Shown piece by piece: positions 25,934 through 36,200 of a DNA stretch of 41,926 bases. The translations under genes and the position numbers were made by a program. The DNA comes from Planctomycetota bacterium. Its GTDB lineage: Bacteria > Planctomycetota > Planctomycetia > Pirellulales > Pirellulaceae. Location of the stretch: positions 1 through 41,926 of the forward strand of contig JAPLNJ010000849.1 in NCBI GenBank assembly GCA_026692885.1, written 5' to 3'. The notes below the pieces were generated by a model. It saw nothing but the letters and a program-made list of their open reading frames with translations. It ran no database searches and was not told the origin of the DNA. Position 1 is the stretch's first letter. Each line of letters opens with the position of its first letter.

Positions 25934-28393
25934 TCAAGGCGTGTCCGTCATGGTAGCCGATCGCAGAAAACGCCGCCACAGGTCCCACCACTCCCGGTCG
26001 GACAAGCGTAGGGTGTTGGTATCCGCGAGGATCCTTTGGGCGGAGACCAATTCGCTCAGCACGCACAACTCCGGGAGACTGACGTCGTCCGGGCCATTCA
26101 AGTCGCCCAGATAGACCCCTTCGAGAGCACCGCCCAGACCACTGGCGATGGCATACTTGTTGTCCGGTGTGATCACCAAGCTGAGGCCCGCTCCCGCCAG
26201 TTTCACCGGCGGGCTGATCCACTTGCCGGCAGGTTCCCAGATCCGCAGCGTCGCGCCGTCCACCGAGGCGATCCAACGCCCGTTCGGCATGAACTCGGCT
26301 TCGTACTCCTCGCCGCTGAGCGGGTAAGCCGACGCCACGACGTCCCCGGTGCGCCAGTTGTAGAGCCGCCACGTCGTATCCCGCCGGGCGGTCAGCACCT
26401 GCTGTCCATCCGGGCTGAAGTACACGGTCAGCACGCGATCGGGATGCTCGATCGGCCGGGCCAAGGCCCGGCCCGTCTCCAGGTCCCAGATCCGCGCCGT
26501 GTGATCGTACGAGGCCGTCACCACCAGGCGGCCGTCGCGAGAGAAATCCACGTCGTGGCATTTCCCCTGGTGTTGCAGCGGCGGATAGCGGCGAATACCA
26601 GTCGCCGGGTTGTAGACCTGGACGGCATCGTCCAAACCCCAGGCGAACAGCTGGCGGCCGGTCGGATCAAAGCGGACCGCCCCATTGCAGATGTACTCAT
26701 GGGGCTCCTGGCCGTGAGTACGAGGGCCGTAGTCCAACGTGCGGCGGAGGTGTCCCTGGGCGGTGTCGACCAGCAGCAGTTGCCCCTCGGCACACAGCAC
26801 GGCGACCAAGTGCCCGTCCGGATGATAGTCGAGGCCGCGCGGTTCGGAGTCCGTCGCGAGCGGCGTGCCAACCTGCTGGCCGGTCTGCCAATTCCAGATC
26901 TGCACCGTTCCCGGTTGTCCCACACCGGCCGCGGCCAGCAGGCCCAGATGCACCCCGTCGGGCGCCAATGCCACATCCAGGATCTCACCGCCGGGCTGCA
27001 GGGGCGGACCGGCCGGCCGGCCCGTGGCCGCCTCGTACACCCGGGTGGTGCGCAGTCGTCCCGTGTGGTAGCTGACACTGGTCGGCACCACATAACGCCC
27101 GTCGGCGCTGAGCACGACCTGACTCGCGGAGCCAGGTTCCAAGGCTACGCGCCAATTGCGGGATAACGCGTCCGGAGCCTGCCAGACGCGGATCAGGCCA
27201 CCCGCTTGAGCCGTGACCAACCGCTTCCCGCCGGGAAGAAAGCTCACCAGGTGCACAAAAGTCTGATGCGGAATGGGCGGACCCACCGCCCGTCCGTCCG
27301 GAACGGTCCAGCAACGGACCGCGTCGTCCGCCCCGGCCGTGGCCAACTGGCACCCGTCGGAACTGAAGGCCGCGCCCAGCACGTCGTTATCGTGCGGCAG
27401 TGGAGGACCGACCGGTTGCCGGCTCTGCACGTCCCAGAGCTGAGCTTTCCGGCGCGCCCCCAGCACGACATAGCGACGGTCCGGACTGAGTTGAATGGTC
27501 TGTACGGTCGGCTCGCAAACGGTCTGCAGCAGCTGGCCATCGGCCGCATCACGCCAACACATCCCGCCCTCCGCCGCCCGTGTGATGGTGAGCAGTTCGC
27601 GATCCTGGCTGACAAAGATCGGCGCCACCGGCCGCGCGTACGAAGCATCGTCTTCCTTCAGCACCGTGTGCGGAACCGGAGCGAACAGCGGCTGGGCCTC
27701 GAGTTCGTCGCTGGGAACGCGGAACACACGCGCCTGTTTATCCAGGCAGGCGGTGACCAGCCGATCGCCGCGGGAGTTGAAGGCCAACGCGACGACCGTC
27801 TGCGGGTGCGGAAGATCCGGCGTCGCGAAAACCTGGTCCTGGCTGTCCCAAACGCGCAGGATCTCGCTCGCCAGGGCCAGATACCGTCCGTCCGGACTGA
27901 AGTCCAGGGCGGCGATCGAACCGTGGTGGACAATCTGCTGCAGAGGTTCGCCGGCCGGAAAGCTCAGCACCGCGACTTGCCCAGTGGGAGTCCCCAGGGC
28001 AACGCGATTTCCGTCCGGGCTCCAGGCCAGGGCGGCCACCCGCGTCGGGCTTCCCGCTAACACGAGCGGTTCGTCCTGCCGGACATCCCACAGCGTGACA
28101 CGGTCCTCCGGCAGGCCGGCCGCCGCGAGGTACTGGCCCGAAGGATGGATCCGCAGGCTCCGCAGCAACCGCCGGTCGTGCAGCCAGGCCCGCTCAGGCA
28201 AGTAGCAATGCCGGAGCCAGGCCCGCACGCGTACGCGGTTGACATCCGCCCGCTCCGGGTCGTCGGCGCCCAGCTGGGCAGCATGCGCGAACCACAGTGC
28301 CGCCCGAGCCGGGTCGCCGCCCTCGTCGGCCATCAAACCCAGCGAGGTCTGTGTGTCGCGGAGGGTCGCGTTCCACCGCGTGACGGCCCGCGT
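25934..28393 (-). pseudogene. WD40 part of a Ser/Thr kinase gene, split off by a frameshift
   Basis: This frame continues the kinase gene after a one-base frame change near 28393. From TRAVTRWNATLRD on it encodes about 818 residues: a short helical linker (ARAALWFAHAAQLGADD) and then a long array of WD40 repeats. At least nine strand ends are visible, among them TLWDVRQDE, RVWDSQDQ, QLWDVQSRQ, QIWNWQTGQ, RIWDLETGR, RLYNWRTGD and RIWEPAG, enough for two propellers. It ends with a helical piece (LSDREWWDLWRRFLR). In planctomycetes such propellers normally follow the kinase and its membrane helix in one chain. The frame is open further upstream to 28609, but that part only shadows the kinase. 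If the frameshift is real, this half has no start and may not be made. Confidence 0.75.
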
Positions 28394-29784
28394 ACCAGCG
28401 CGATCAGCAACACGATTGCGGCGGTCAGCGCCAACGCCAACGAGCTCAGCGCGGCAGCCAGTCGCCGGTTGCGGCCACACCACCGCCAGCCGCGTTCGAG
28501 CCGACCGACCGGGCGCGCGTGGATGGGTTCGCCGGCCAGAAAGCGTCCCAGGTCCAACGCCAAGTCCTGCGCGGTGCTGTACCGTCGAGCAGGAAACTTG
28601 TCCAAGCACTTCAGGACGATCGTCTCCAGGTCCCGTGGTACCGCGGGATTCAGCCCACGGGGCGCCACCGGATCCTCGGTCAACACCTGCAGCAAGGTGT
28701 CCGCAGGATGGGCCGCCTGGAACGGTGGCCGACCGGTCAACAGGTTGTACAGCACCGCGCCCAGGGCATACACGTCCGAGGCCGGCCCGATCTCGTCCAA
28801 TTTGCCGGCCGCCTGTTCGGGCGGCATGAAACTGGGCGTGCCCAACGCCTGGCCGGTCGCCGTCAGGTGACTGTCGCTGCTGATCCGCTTGGCCAGCCCG
28901 AAATCGGTCACGCGGGGCCGGCCCGCCTGATCCAGCAGGATGTTGGCCGGCTTCAGATCGCGGTGAATCACGCCCCGTTGGTGGGCGTACTCGACCGCCT
29001 CGGTTACGGTTCGCACGAGGGCCGCCGCGTCGCGCGGTTCCAGGGGCCCCATCGCCAGCTTCGCGGCCAGGCTTGGCCCCGCAACGTAACCCATGGTGAA
29101 ATAGTGTTGTCCGGCGTACTGGCCAACTTGATAGACGGGCACGATGCCCGGGTGATCCAGATCGGCTGCGGCCAACGCTTCGGTCCGGAACCGGGCTACC
29201 TCGGCATCCGAGGCCAGTTGCCCGGCCAGAATCATCTTCAAGGCCACGATGCGGTGGAGACTGATCTGCCGGGCCTTGTAGACCACTCCCATCCCGCCCT
29301 GGGCGATCTTCTCCAGCAGTTCATAGTCGCCGAAACGGGTCCGCAAAGCGCCGGGCACGCCCGTCGCACCCGCGTAAGTCAGACTTTCGAGCCTGATATT
29401 TTCACGCTCCTCGTTCGCCTGCCCGCCCGTCGTATCCGCGTAAGTCAGGCTTTCGAGCCTGACATTTTCACTGTCCCCTGCCGCCTTCCCGCCCGTCGCA
29501 TCCGGCTCGAAAACCTCGGCGATCACTGCCGGTTCGTGCGGGAATCGCGAGGCGTATTCCTCCCGTCGCGGCTGCTGGCCGGCCTGCCGACGGTACGCCA
29601 GTTCGATCAACAACAGTTCGCGCAAGAGGGCCGCTCGCAGCGGCTCCGCCGTCTCCCCCAGGAACTGTTCGAGGGCTGGCGACGGGCCGGAGCCCCAGGC
29701 CTGCTCGAAAGCCTGGCAGTGGTGATCGATCAGCCGCTGGGCAGCCAGCGACAGCACGTCATCGGGCACGGACCCTTCAGCCAT
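28393..29784 (-). CDS. Ser/Thr protein kinase with membrane helix (N-terminal half of a kinase-WD40 protein)
   Basis: About 464 residues are in the correct frame. Residues 1-90 are a helical leader region; 153-415 form a Hanks-type kinase domain with the glycine loop IAQGGMGVVYK, K183 in ALKMI, HRDLKPAN (catalytic D276), DFG (294-296) and GTPSFMPPEQ. A membrane helix follows at about 441-464 (LALALTAAIVLLIALV). Past it the frame runs 19 more codons of non-native sequence (RGPSRGG...) to a stop, while the expected continuation lies in another frame. Between leader and kinase, two palindromic repeats are translated as RLESLTYA peptides (109-116 and 131-138). The start overlaps the end of the sigma factor gene by 8 bp, the classic planctomycete ECF-kinase pair; the kinase probably controls that sigma factor. 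Confidence 0.88.
29373..29471 (-). repeat. Two palindromic repeats translated inside the kinase gene
   Basis: GTAAGTCAGACTTTCGAGCC (29375) and GTAAGTCAGGCTTTCGAGCC (29440) each continue to GAT/GAC plus ATTTTCAC. Each contains the hairpin GTCAGGCTTTCGAGCCTGAC or a near copy. On the coding strand they give the peptides NIRLESLTYA and NVRLESLTYA. A relative, GGTCAGCCTTTCCAGCCTGACG, is intergenic at 16588. The two copies are 65 bp apart, so they keep the frame. Confidence 0.8.
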
Positions 29785-30391
29785 CCGCCAGTTCCCCTTT
29801 CCAGATCTCCCGGATCAGTTTGAAACGTCGCTCGACCGTCGGCAGCGAGCGTCCGATCTCGGTCGCGATCTCGGCGTTGCTGAAACCTTCGAGTTTCAGC
29901 AGGGCGATCCGGCGCAGTTCCTCGTCGTCCAACAGGCCCAGCAGACGTTCCACCGCTTCGGCGGTCTCTGCCGCGAACTCCGGCGTGGGCTGGCGGCCGG
30001 CCAGCTGATCGAACCCGCCCGCACCCTGCGAGGCATCGTTGCCGCGCACGGCCGATTCGCCGCCGACTCTTCCGCCGCCGCGTTTCTTCCGCCGCTGGGC
30101 CTTCAGTTGATCGTACGCTTTACGCTCGGTGATGCACACAATTAAGTGCCAAAGATCGTTGCGATCGCGCAGGTCCGGGAATTGATTAGCCTGGGCGCGC
30201 CGGCAGAAACTCTGGAAGGCACTCAGGACCACGTCCTCCTCGTCCGCGACGCGCCGCGGAGCATCCCGGAGTTTCTTACAGGCCAAACCCACCAACCGCC
30301 GGTAGTACCGCTGCCAGAGCTGCGCCGCGGCGACTTCGTCGTGGGCCTTCAATCCCGTCAGCCATTGGCTGACTGAGTTCAGATCGGACAT
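29777..30391 (-). CDS. ECF-type sigma factor paired with the Ser/Thr kinase
   Basis: The 204-residue protein shows sigma region 2 (AAQLWQRYYRRLVGLACKKL, DEEDVVLSAFQSFCRR) and region 4 (DDEELRRIALLKLEGFSNAEIATEIGRSLPTVERRF, a helix-turn-helix). The linker is rich in Gly and Arg. A GAGGAGG site stands before the ATG at 30391; the frame runs further upstream through repeat DNA and is not used. Sigma factors of this planctomycete group lack an anti-sigma gene and sit directly before a Hanks-type kinase, as here with an 8-bp overlap; phosphorylation is the presumed switch. Confidence 0.92.
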   Translation of the reverse strand: MSDLNSVSQWLTGLKAHDEVAAAQLWQRYYRRLVGLACKKLRDAPRRVADEEDVVLSAFQSFCRRAQANQFPDLRDRNDLWHLIVCITERKAYDQLKAQRRKKRGGGRVGGESAVRGNDASQGAGGFDQLAGRQPTPEFAAETAEAVERLLGLLDDEELRRIALLKLEGFSNAEIATEIGRSLPTVERRFKLIREIWKGELADG

Positions 30392-30472
30392 CGTAGCGTC
30401 CTCCTCTGTGCACGAGGATAGGAGCGGAGGACCGGTTTGGCAATCGGTCCCGCTGGGGCGCAGGAACGGGTT

Positions 30473-30542
30473 CGTAGCGGAAGTCGTGAGACTTCCGACG
30501 TTTCGCGAGCGAGCGACCCGAATTCTCACGAATTCGGCTACG
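30473..30542. repeat. Palindromic repeat upstream of the sigma factor gene
   Basis: The ends CGTAGCGG and its near complement CGGCTACG bracket two inner palindromes, CGGAAGTCTCACGACTTCCG (complement strand) and CGAATTCTCACGAATTCG. It lies about 80 bp upstream of the sigma factor start, between divergent genes, where it could affect both promoters. Confidence 0.7.
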
Positions 30543-30727
30543 ACTTTTTCTCGTGCTTTTGCCGGTGTTCTGCAAACCCATTCCTACGCCCGTCCCGCTG
30601 CGATCGTTGATCACCGCAGAATTTTCTTGGTCCCCGTGAGGGGCGCGGCACGCCTTTGGGGATGACCTCAGTGGGGCAGCACATTCGCGGCCCCAACCCA
30701 CCCCCTTCTACCACCAGGAGTTCTGCC

Positions 30728-31429
30728 ATGACCCGTCTATTCCACATCGCCCTGAGCCTTGGCTGCACACTGTTCTGTGTCACCACGCACGCCCAAACCA
30801 GCGATCCGACGGATCTCCAGCGATCCACCTGCCCGCCGGTCTATCAGCCCGTCCATCCGCCGGTTTACGGGCCGTGGGGACACGCCTCGACGTTCGAAGA
30901 AGGTTATCTGAATGGTCAGGCCAACCTGCTTCGCGGAAAGGCGGCCTATAACCTGGCCACCTCCCAGGCCCTGGCGAATCGGGAAGTGGCCCGCCAGCTG
31001 GCCATCCAGAACAAGCAGGAATCGCTGCGAGCGTACTACGAAGCCAAAGACATGAATACCGCCTACCGCCAGGCCCGACGCCAACCAGTCGCCCAGAGAC
31101 CGGCCACACAGCCCGCGGCGAAGCCGGTCACGCGCCAGGTCACGATCGAAACCCGCAATCCGCAGACCGGTGCGCTGGCTTGGCCCCAGGTGTTGCAGAC
31201 AAAGAAGTTTGAGCAGCAGCGCCGCCAGGTGGAGCAGTTGGTCAATGCCGGCGACAGCCAACATCGCGACGAGATCCGCTCGCTGGCCGACGCCATGCGG
31301 CAACAGTTGAAGCAACACATTCGAGACCTCGCGCCGATGGACTATGTGGCGGCCGGCAAGTTCCTTGCGGCCCTGCCCGACGCAGTTCCTGCCCACGCTG
31401 CGAACATCGCCCTGGCCGCCACCCTGTAA
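30728..31429 (+). CDS. Exported Ala/Gln-rich protein of unknown function
   Basis: The 233-residue protein has a signal peptide (LFHIALSLGCTLFCVTTHAQ). Next comes a Pro/Val/Tyr-rich patch (PPVYQPVHPPVYGPWG), then a helical Ala/Gln-rich region (YLNGQANLLRGKAAYNLATS, ANREVARQLAIQNKQESL) and a Pro-rich spacer before a second helical part. This layout recurs in exported planctomycete proteins with no assigned role. CCAGGAGTT precedes the ATG. It is divergent from the sigma-kinase unit, with about 340 bp between them, and stands alone. Confidence 0.75.
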   Translation: MTRLFHIALSLGCTLFCVTTHAQTSDPTDLQRSTCPPVYQPVHPPVYGPWGHASTFEEGYLNGQANLLRGKAAYNLATSQALANREVARQLAIQNKQESLRAYYEAKDMNTAYRQARRQPVAQRPATQPAAKPVTRQVTIETRNPQTGALAWPQVLQTKKFEQQRRQVEQLVNAGDSQHRDEIRSLADAMRQQLKQHIRDLAPMDYVAAGKFLAALPDAVPAHAANIALAATL

Positions 31430-31445
31430 CCACACCGGCTGAAAC

Positions 31446-31533
31446 CTCTCGTTCCCACGCTCCGCGTGGGAACGCCTGTTTCTTGACGCTCCGCGTCGTC
31501 TGCCCCAGGACGCAAAGCGTCGGAACAAGAAGC
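31446..31533. repeat. Hairpin-rich repeat, left copy
   Basis: CGTTCCCACGCTCCGCGTGGGAACG is followed by TTGACGCTCCGCGTCGTCTGCCCCAGGACGC. The same unit lies in inverted orientation at 32906-33017. It begins 16 bp after the stop of the exported protein gene. Confidence 0.8.
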
Positions 31534-31708
31534 AGCTGGGGGACGATGCTGTTGGAGTACAGCCTTTAGGCCGCCCGGGCGGGCAAAGCCCCTCGTCAAT
31601 ACACGCTCAAGCGTGAACTCCAACCCAACACCAAACGGGGGAGGAAGGAGTAAGGCGTCTGTGTAGCGACGAACGTAAGCATCCCCGGGCAAGCCCTCGT
31701 CGTTATAC

Positions 31709-32062
31709 ACAAGTTCTTCGCCCCGATAGGGGCAGCCACATGACAGCCCAGGGCAGAGCGTAGCGGCGTTAGCCGCGTAGCGTCGCCCTGGGTTAGGAGA
31801 ATATCAGGAACGCCAGCCCTGAAGGGGCGAAACAAGCCAGCGTAGCACAGCCGCGCCACAATCCTTTGTCAAGAACTACGTCCATCTTGTTTGAAGACGA
31901 ACGATACGTATGGAATGAACCGATTTGTTTCGCCCTTACAGGGCTACCGTGTTGAATCGACCCAGTACCCAGGGTGGCGCTCCGCGGCTGTCGCCGCTAC
32001 GCTCTGCCCTGGGCTGATTTGTTAATGCCCCTTTGGGGCGGAAGAGTTGTGTAGAACGATGA
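31709..32062 (+). repeat. Composite palindromic element, copy 3 (most complete ends)
   Basis: This copy shows extra terminal arms: TCGTTATACACAAG at the left and its near complement TTGTGTAGAACGA at the right, placing the full element at about 354 bp. Inside are the same mirrored blocks as in the other copies (CGCCCCGATAGGGGC, the CCCAGGGC/GCCCTGGG hairpins, CCCTGAAGGGGCGAAACAAG and its complement). Confidence 0.85.
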
Positions 32063-32103
32063 GGGGCAATCCGGGGGGCATTCATCAAATACCAAAGTGA
32101 ATG

Positions 32104-32133
32104 CCGACAACCCCGAAAACCGTTTGGTGCTAG
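32104..32133. repeat. 30-bp repeat shared with 36494-36523
   Basis: CCGACAACCCCGAAAACCGT continues GTTTGGTGCTAG-like and is identical over 30 bases to 36494-36523, where it forms half of a terminator-like hairpin. Here the second half of the hairpin is missing. Confidence 0.7.
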
Positions 32134-32246
32134 TTGGCACTCGTGAGGGGCCAGGCAGGCATCTGTGGATGACCTGAATAACGGGGCACACCTACGGCTC
32201 CGAACGCTTCACCTTCCTACCACTAATACCCGAAGGGGGCCAAGTC

Positions 32247-32837
32247 ATGTTGACCAGCACCGCACCTACCACCGCCACCACCACGGACCAGCAATTGATC
32301 GAGCAGACGCTCGGTGGCAACTCGGAAATGTTCGGACAACTCGTCCGCCGATACCAGGACCAGCTGTTCACGAGCATCCACCACCTGAGCGGTTCGCAGA
32401 TCGACGCCGAGGACATCGTCCAAGAAGCTTTCGTCCAGGCGTACTTCAAGCTCGCCACGTTCGGCCACCGCTGCACTTTTTACACCTGGCTGTATCGCAT
32501 CGCGTTGAATCAATTGTATTCCCAGGGTCGGCGGCAGAAGAATCATCCGTCCCGGCTGCAACGAAGTGCCGAGCGGGAAACCGAACGGTCCGATCCGCAC
32601 GGCACGCCCGCGGACGAACTGGTGCGCCGCGAACAGGCTCAGCACGTAAGTCAGGCCCTGAGCGCCCTCACGGAAGAACACCGCTCGGTGCTCGTGCTGC
32701 GGGGTGTGGAAGGTTTCAGCTATGACACAATCGCCACGCTGTTACATCTGAACCCGGGGACCGTCCGCAGTCGGCTGCATCGCGCTCGGCTGCAACTGCG
32801 CGACGAGTTGCAACGGCTGGAACATAGTCCGGTCTGA
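32247..32837 (+). CDS. RpoE-like ECF sigma factor
   Basis: The 196-residue protein has sigma region 2 (MFGQLVRRYQDQLFTSI, DAEDIVQEAFVQAYFKL, FYTWLYRIALNQL) and region 4 (LSALTEEHRSVLVLRGVEGF then YDTIATLLHLNPGTVRSRLHRAR). It is of the extracytoplasmic-function class that normally partners with a membrane anti-sigma factor encoded next to it. No such gene follows: the stop at 32837 is followed by repeat DNA. GAAGGGGG precedes the ATG. The gene is bracketed by inverted copies of the repeat at 31446 and 32906, so it may have moved or been duplicated without its partner. Confidence 0.92.
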   Translation: MLTSTAPTTATTTDQQLIEQTLGGNSEMFGQLVRRYQDQLFTSIHHLSGSQIDAEDIVQEAFVQAYFKLATFGHRCTFYTWLYRIALNQLYSQGRRQKNHPSRLQRSAERETERSDPHGTPADELVRREQAQHVSQALSALTEEHRSVLVLRGVEGFSYDTIATLLHLNPGTVRSRLHRARLQLRDELQRLEHSPV

Positions 32838-32905
32838 CCCGGATGCTGCAGGGCCTCGTCCCCACGGGCGTGAACATCTTGCGGTTGTCCAAGTCCTCAA
32901 TCTTT

Positions 32906-33017
32906 CTCGTTCCGACGCTCTGCGTCGGAACGCAAGCCACGGACGCTCTGCGTCCTTGGGCAGACGACGCGGAGCGTCAAGACACTTGCGTTCCCACGCT
33001 GAGCGTGGGAACGAGAG
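32906..33017. repeat. Hairpin-rich repeat, right copy (inverted relative to 31446)
   Basis: CTCGTTCCGACGCTCTGCGT begins the unit and GCGTTCCCACGCTGAGCGTG stands near its end. The internal GGGCAGACGACGCGGAGCGT is the exact complement of the left copy. Directly behind it is GATGTGCACAGCAGTGG, shared with the repeat at 3244-3419. Confidence 0.8.
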
Positions 33018-33211
33018 AGGCGTGAAGATGTGCACAGCAGTGGGTCTCGTCCCCCGCTTGCTTCCCGCCTACTTTGGACCGTGGTACAATGCCGCCCGAC
33101 TCGCGGACTCCGGCTCGTTGAACCGCCAGCCGGAGGAGCCTCACTCACCTTCAGAATCAGAGGCTGCCAGTTCCGCCCTCCCCGCCGGTCGCGTCGCCTC
33201 CGCCGGGTTCG

Positions 33212-36200
33212 GTGACCGCCGCCGAGCCCGGCGCGCTCCCGGAGACGCAGCCGCAGGAGCGTTTCCCCATCGTCGGCATCGGCGCTTCCGCCGGTGGGTT
33301 GGCTGCCTTCGAGGCATTCTTCTCCGGCATGCCCGCCGACACCGATCCGGGCATGGCCTTTGTCCTGGTGCAACACCTGGCCCCGGACCACAAGAGCATC
33401 CTGACCGACCTGATTCGGCGCTACACCCGCATGCACGTCTTCGAGGTCGAGGACGGGATGGTGGTCCAGCCCAACTGCGCCTACATCATCCCACCCGCCC
33501 GCGACATGGCCTTTCTGAACGGTACGTTGCAACTGCTGGAACCGTCTGCGCCCCGTGGGCAGCGTCTGCCGATCGACTTCTTCTTCCGCTCCCTGGCCCA
33601 GGACCAGCACGAGCGGGCCATCTGCATTGTGCTTTCGGGCACCGGCAGCGATGGCACCCTGGGCGTGCGGGCCATCAAGGGCGAGGGCGGCATGGCCATG
33701 GCCCAGAACCCCGCCTCCACCGAGTACGACGGCATGCCGCGCAGCGCCCTGGGCACCGGCCTGGTGGACTATGAGTTGCCGCCGGCCGAGATGCCCGCTC
33801 AGCTGATCGCCTATGTGGCCCATGCCTTCGGCAGGCCCCCTTTGGTCGCCACCGCCCGGCCGCCCAAGACCGACAACGCCCTGAAGAAGGTCTTCGTCCT
33901 GCTGCGTGCCCAGACCAGCCACGACTTTTCCGAATATAAGCCGAGCACCATCCACCGCCGTATCGAACGGCGGATGGCCGTCCACCAAATCGAGACGATG
34001 GAGGGGTACGTCAAGTATTTGCAGCGGACGCCGGCGGAGGTGGAATTGCTGTTTCGCGACCTGTTGATTGGGGTGACCAATTTCTTTCGCGATCCGGAGG
34101 CCTTCCAGGTACTCGAAACACAGGTCATCCCTAAGCTCTTTGCCGACAGGCCCGCCAACGCCGTGATCCGCGTCTGGACGCCGGGTTGCTCCACCGGCGA
34201 GGAGGCCTATTCGCTCGCTATCCTGCTCGCCGAACGTCAGGAGGCGATGAAGCAGAGTTTCAAGGTACAGGTCTTCGCCACCGACATTGACAGCCAGGCG
34301 ATTGCCACCGGCCGCGCCGGCCTCTATCCGGCCAGCATCGCCGCCGACCTGTCGCCGGATCGGCTGGCGCGTTTCTTTATGCCTGAGTCTGACGGCAGCG
34401 CGTATCGCATCCGCAAAGCCATCCGCGACATGTTGGTCTTTTCCGAGCAGAATGTGATCAAGGACCCGCCCTTCTCCAAGCTCGACCTGATCAGTTGTCG
34501 CAATCTCTTGATCTACCTGGGCGGGGATTTGCAGAAGAAGCTCCTCCCCTTGTTCCACTACGCGCTCAACCCGGGCGGCATCCTTTTCCTGGGCACCTCC
34601 GAGACCGTGGGGGATTGCCACGATCTGTTTGTCGCGCTGGACCGCAAGCAGAAGCTGTATCAGCGCAAAGAGGATTTCCACAGCGCAGGGCGCATGGCCC
34701 CGAGCCGGTTCGTGCCGCCCGTGACGGCGATCGATGTGGCGTTGCCGCGGGCCGCCGGAAAGACAGCCGCCTCCGGGAAACTGCTGTTGCGTGAGCTGAC
34801 CGAGCAGACGCTGCTGCAGCAGGTCGCCCCAGCCGGCGCACTGGTCAACGGCCAGGGCGACGTGCTCTACCTGCACGGCCGCACCGGGATGTACCTGGAA
34901 CCGGCTCCGGGCGAGGCGGGGATCAACAACATCCTGAAGATGGCCCGCGAAGGCTTGCGGCGCGAACTGGCCACGGCCCTGCACAAAGCCGCGGGGACCA
35001 AAGAGATCGTGCACTGCCTGGGCCTGCGCGTCAAAACCAACGGCGACTTCACCACGGTCAACCTGACCATCCGCCCGGTGGCGGCAGGGCTGGCCGCGAC
35101 GCCTGAGGCACCTCGATACCTGGTCATCCTGGAGGAAGCGCCGGTCCTGAGCTTGCCGCAGGGGCTGCCCCTCGACCCCGCACCGTCGCCACAGGCCGCC
35201 CGGTCTGCCAGCGCAGGAGCGGACGGCTTCGAGACCTCAACAGAGCCCTGTGCCGATACGGAGGCCGACGCGCTTATCGCGGCGCTCAAGCTGGAACTGC
35301 GCGCCAAGGAAGAGTATCTCCAGGCCAGCCATGAGGAACTGGAGACCTCCAACGAAGAGCTGAAATCCTCCAACGAGGAAATGCAGTCGGTCAACGAAGA
35401 ATTGCAGTCCACCAACGAGGAGCTGGAGACCTCCAAGGAGGAATTGCAGTCGGTCAACGAGGAACTGGCCACGGTCAACAACGAACTGGAAACTAAGGTG
35501 GCTGATCTGTCGCGGGCCAACAACGACATGAACAACCTGCTGGCCGGCACGGGCATCGGCACCGTCTTCGTGGATCATCAACTGCACATCCTGCGTTTCA
35601 CCCCCACTGCCAGCGTGATCATCAACCTGATCCTGAGCGACGTGGGGCGGCCCATCGCTCATGTCGTCTCCAACCTGGTCGGCTACGACCGCCTGGTGGC
35701 GGACTTGCAGGCCGTGCTGAACACGCTGATTCCCAAAGAGTTGGAAGTACAGACCCAGGCGGGCAAGTGGTACATGATGCGCATGCTGCCTTACCGCACG
35801 ATGGACAACGTGATCGAGGGCGCGGTCCTCACCTTTGTGGACATCACGGAGATGAGGCGGGCCAAGGAGTCGCTGCGCACAGCCAACGACCTGCTCCGTC
35901 TGGCGGTCGTCGTGCGCGATGCGCACGATGCCATCACCGTGCAGGACTTGGATGGCCGCATCCTGGCCTGGAACCCGGGCGCGGTCAGGATGTATGGCTG
36001 GAGTGAAGCCGAGGCGCTGGCGATGAACGTCCGCGAGCGGATCCCGCAGGGGCTGCGAGAGGCAGCGTTGGCCAAGGTGCATCAGCTTAGCCTGACTGAA
36101 ATTCTGGAGCCGTATTGCACCCAACGGATCGCCCAAGACGGTACGATGCTGGAGGTCTCGCTGACCTCGACCGCTTTGATGAATCAGGCCGGGCAGATGT

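Noticed and set aside
28380..28410. Programmed ribosomal frameshift in the kinase-WD40 gene
   Set aside because: No slippery heptamer or downstream stimulatory structure could be seen at the frame change; an indel is the simpler reading.
26036..29823. Several long plus-strand frames across the kinase-WD40 gene
   Set aside because: All lie opposite recognised domains and lack protein motifs or start signals.
32897..35014. A 705-residue open frame antisense to the CheB-CheR gene
   Set aside because: Composition is that of a shadow of GC-rich coding sequence (many His, Gln, Arg), no ribosome binding site, and the sense strand holds clear CheB and CheR motifs.
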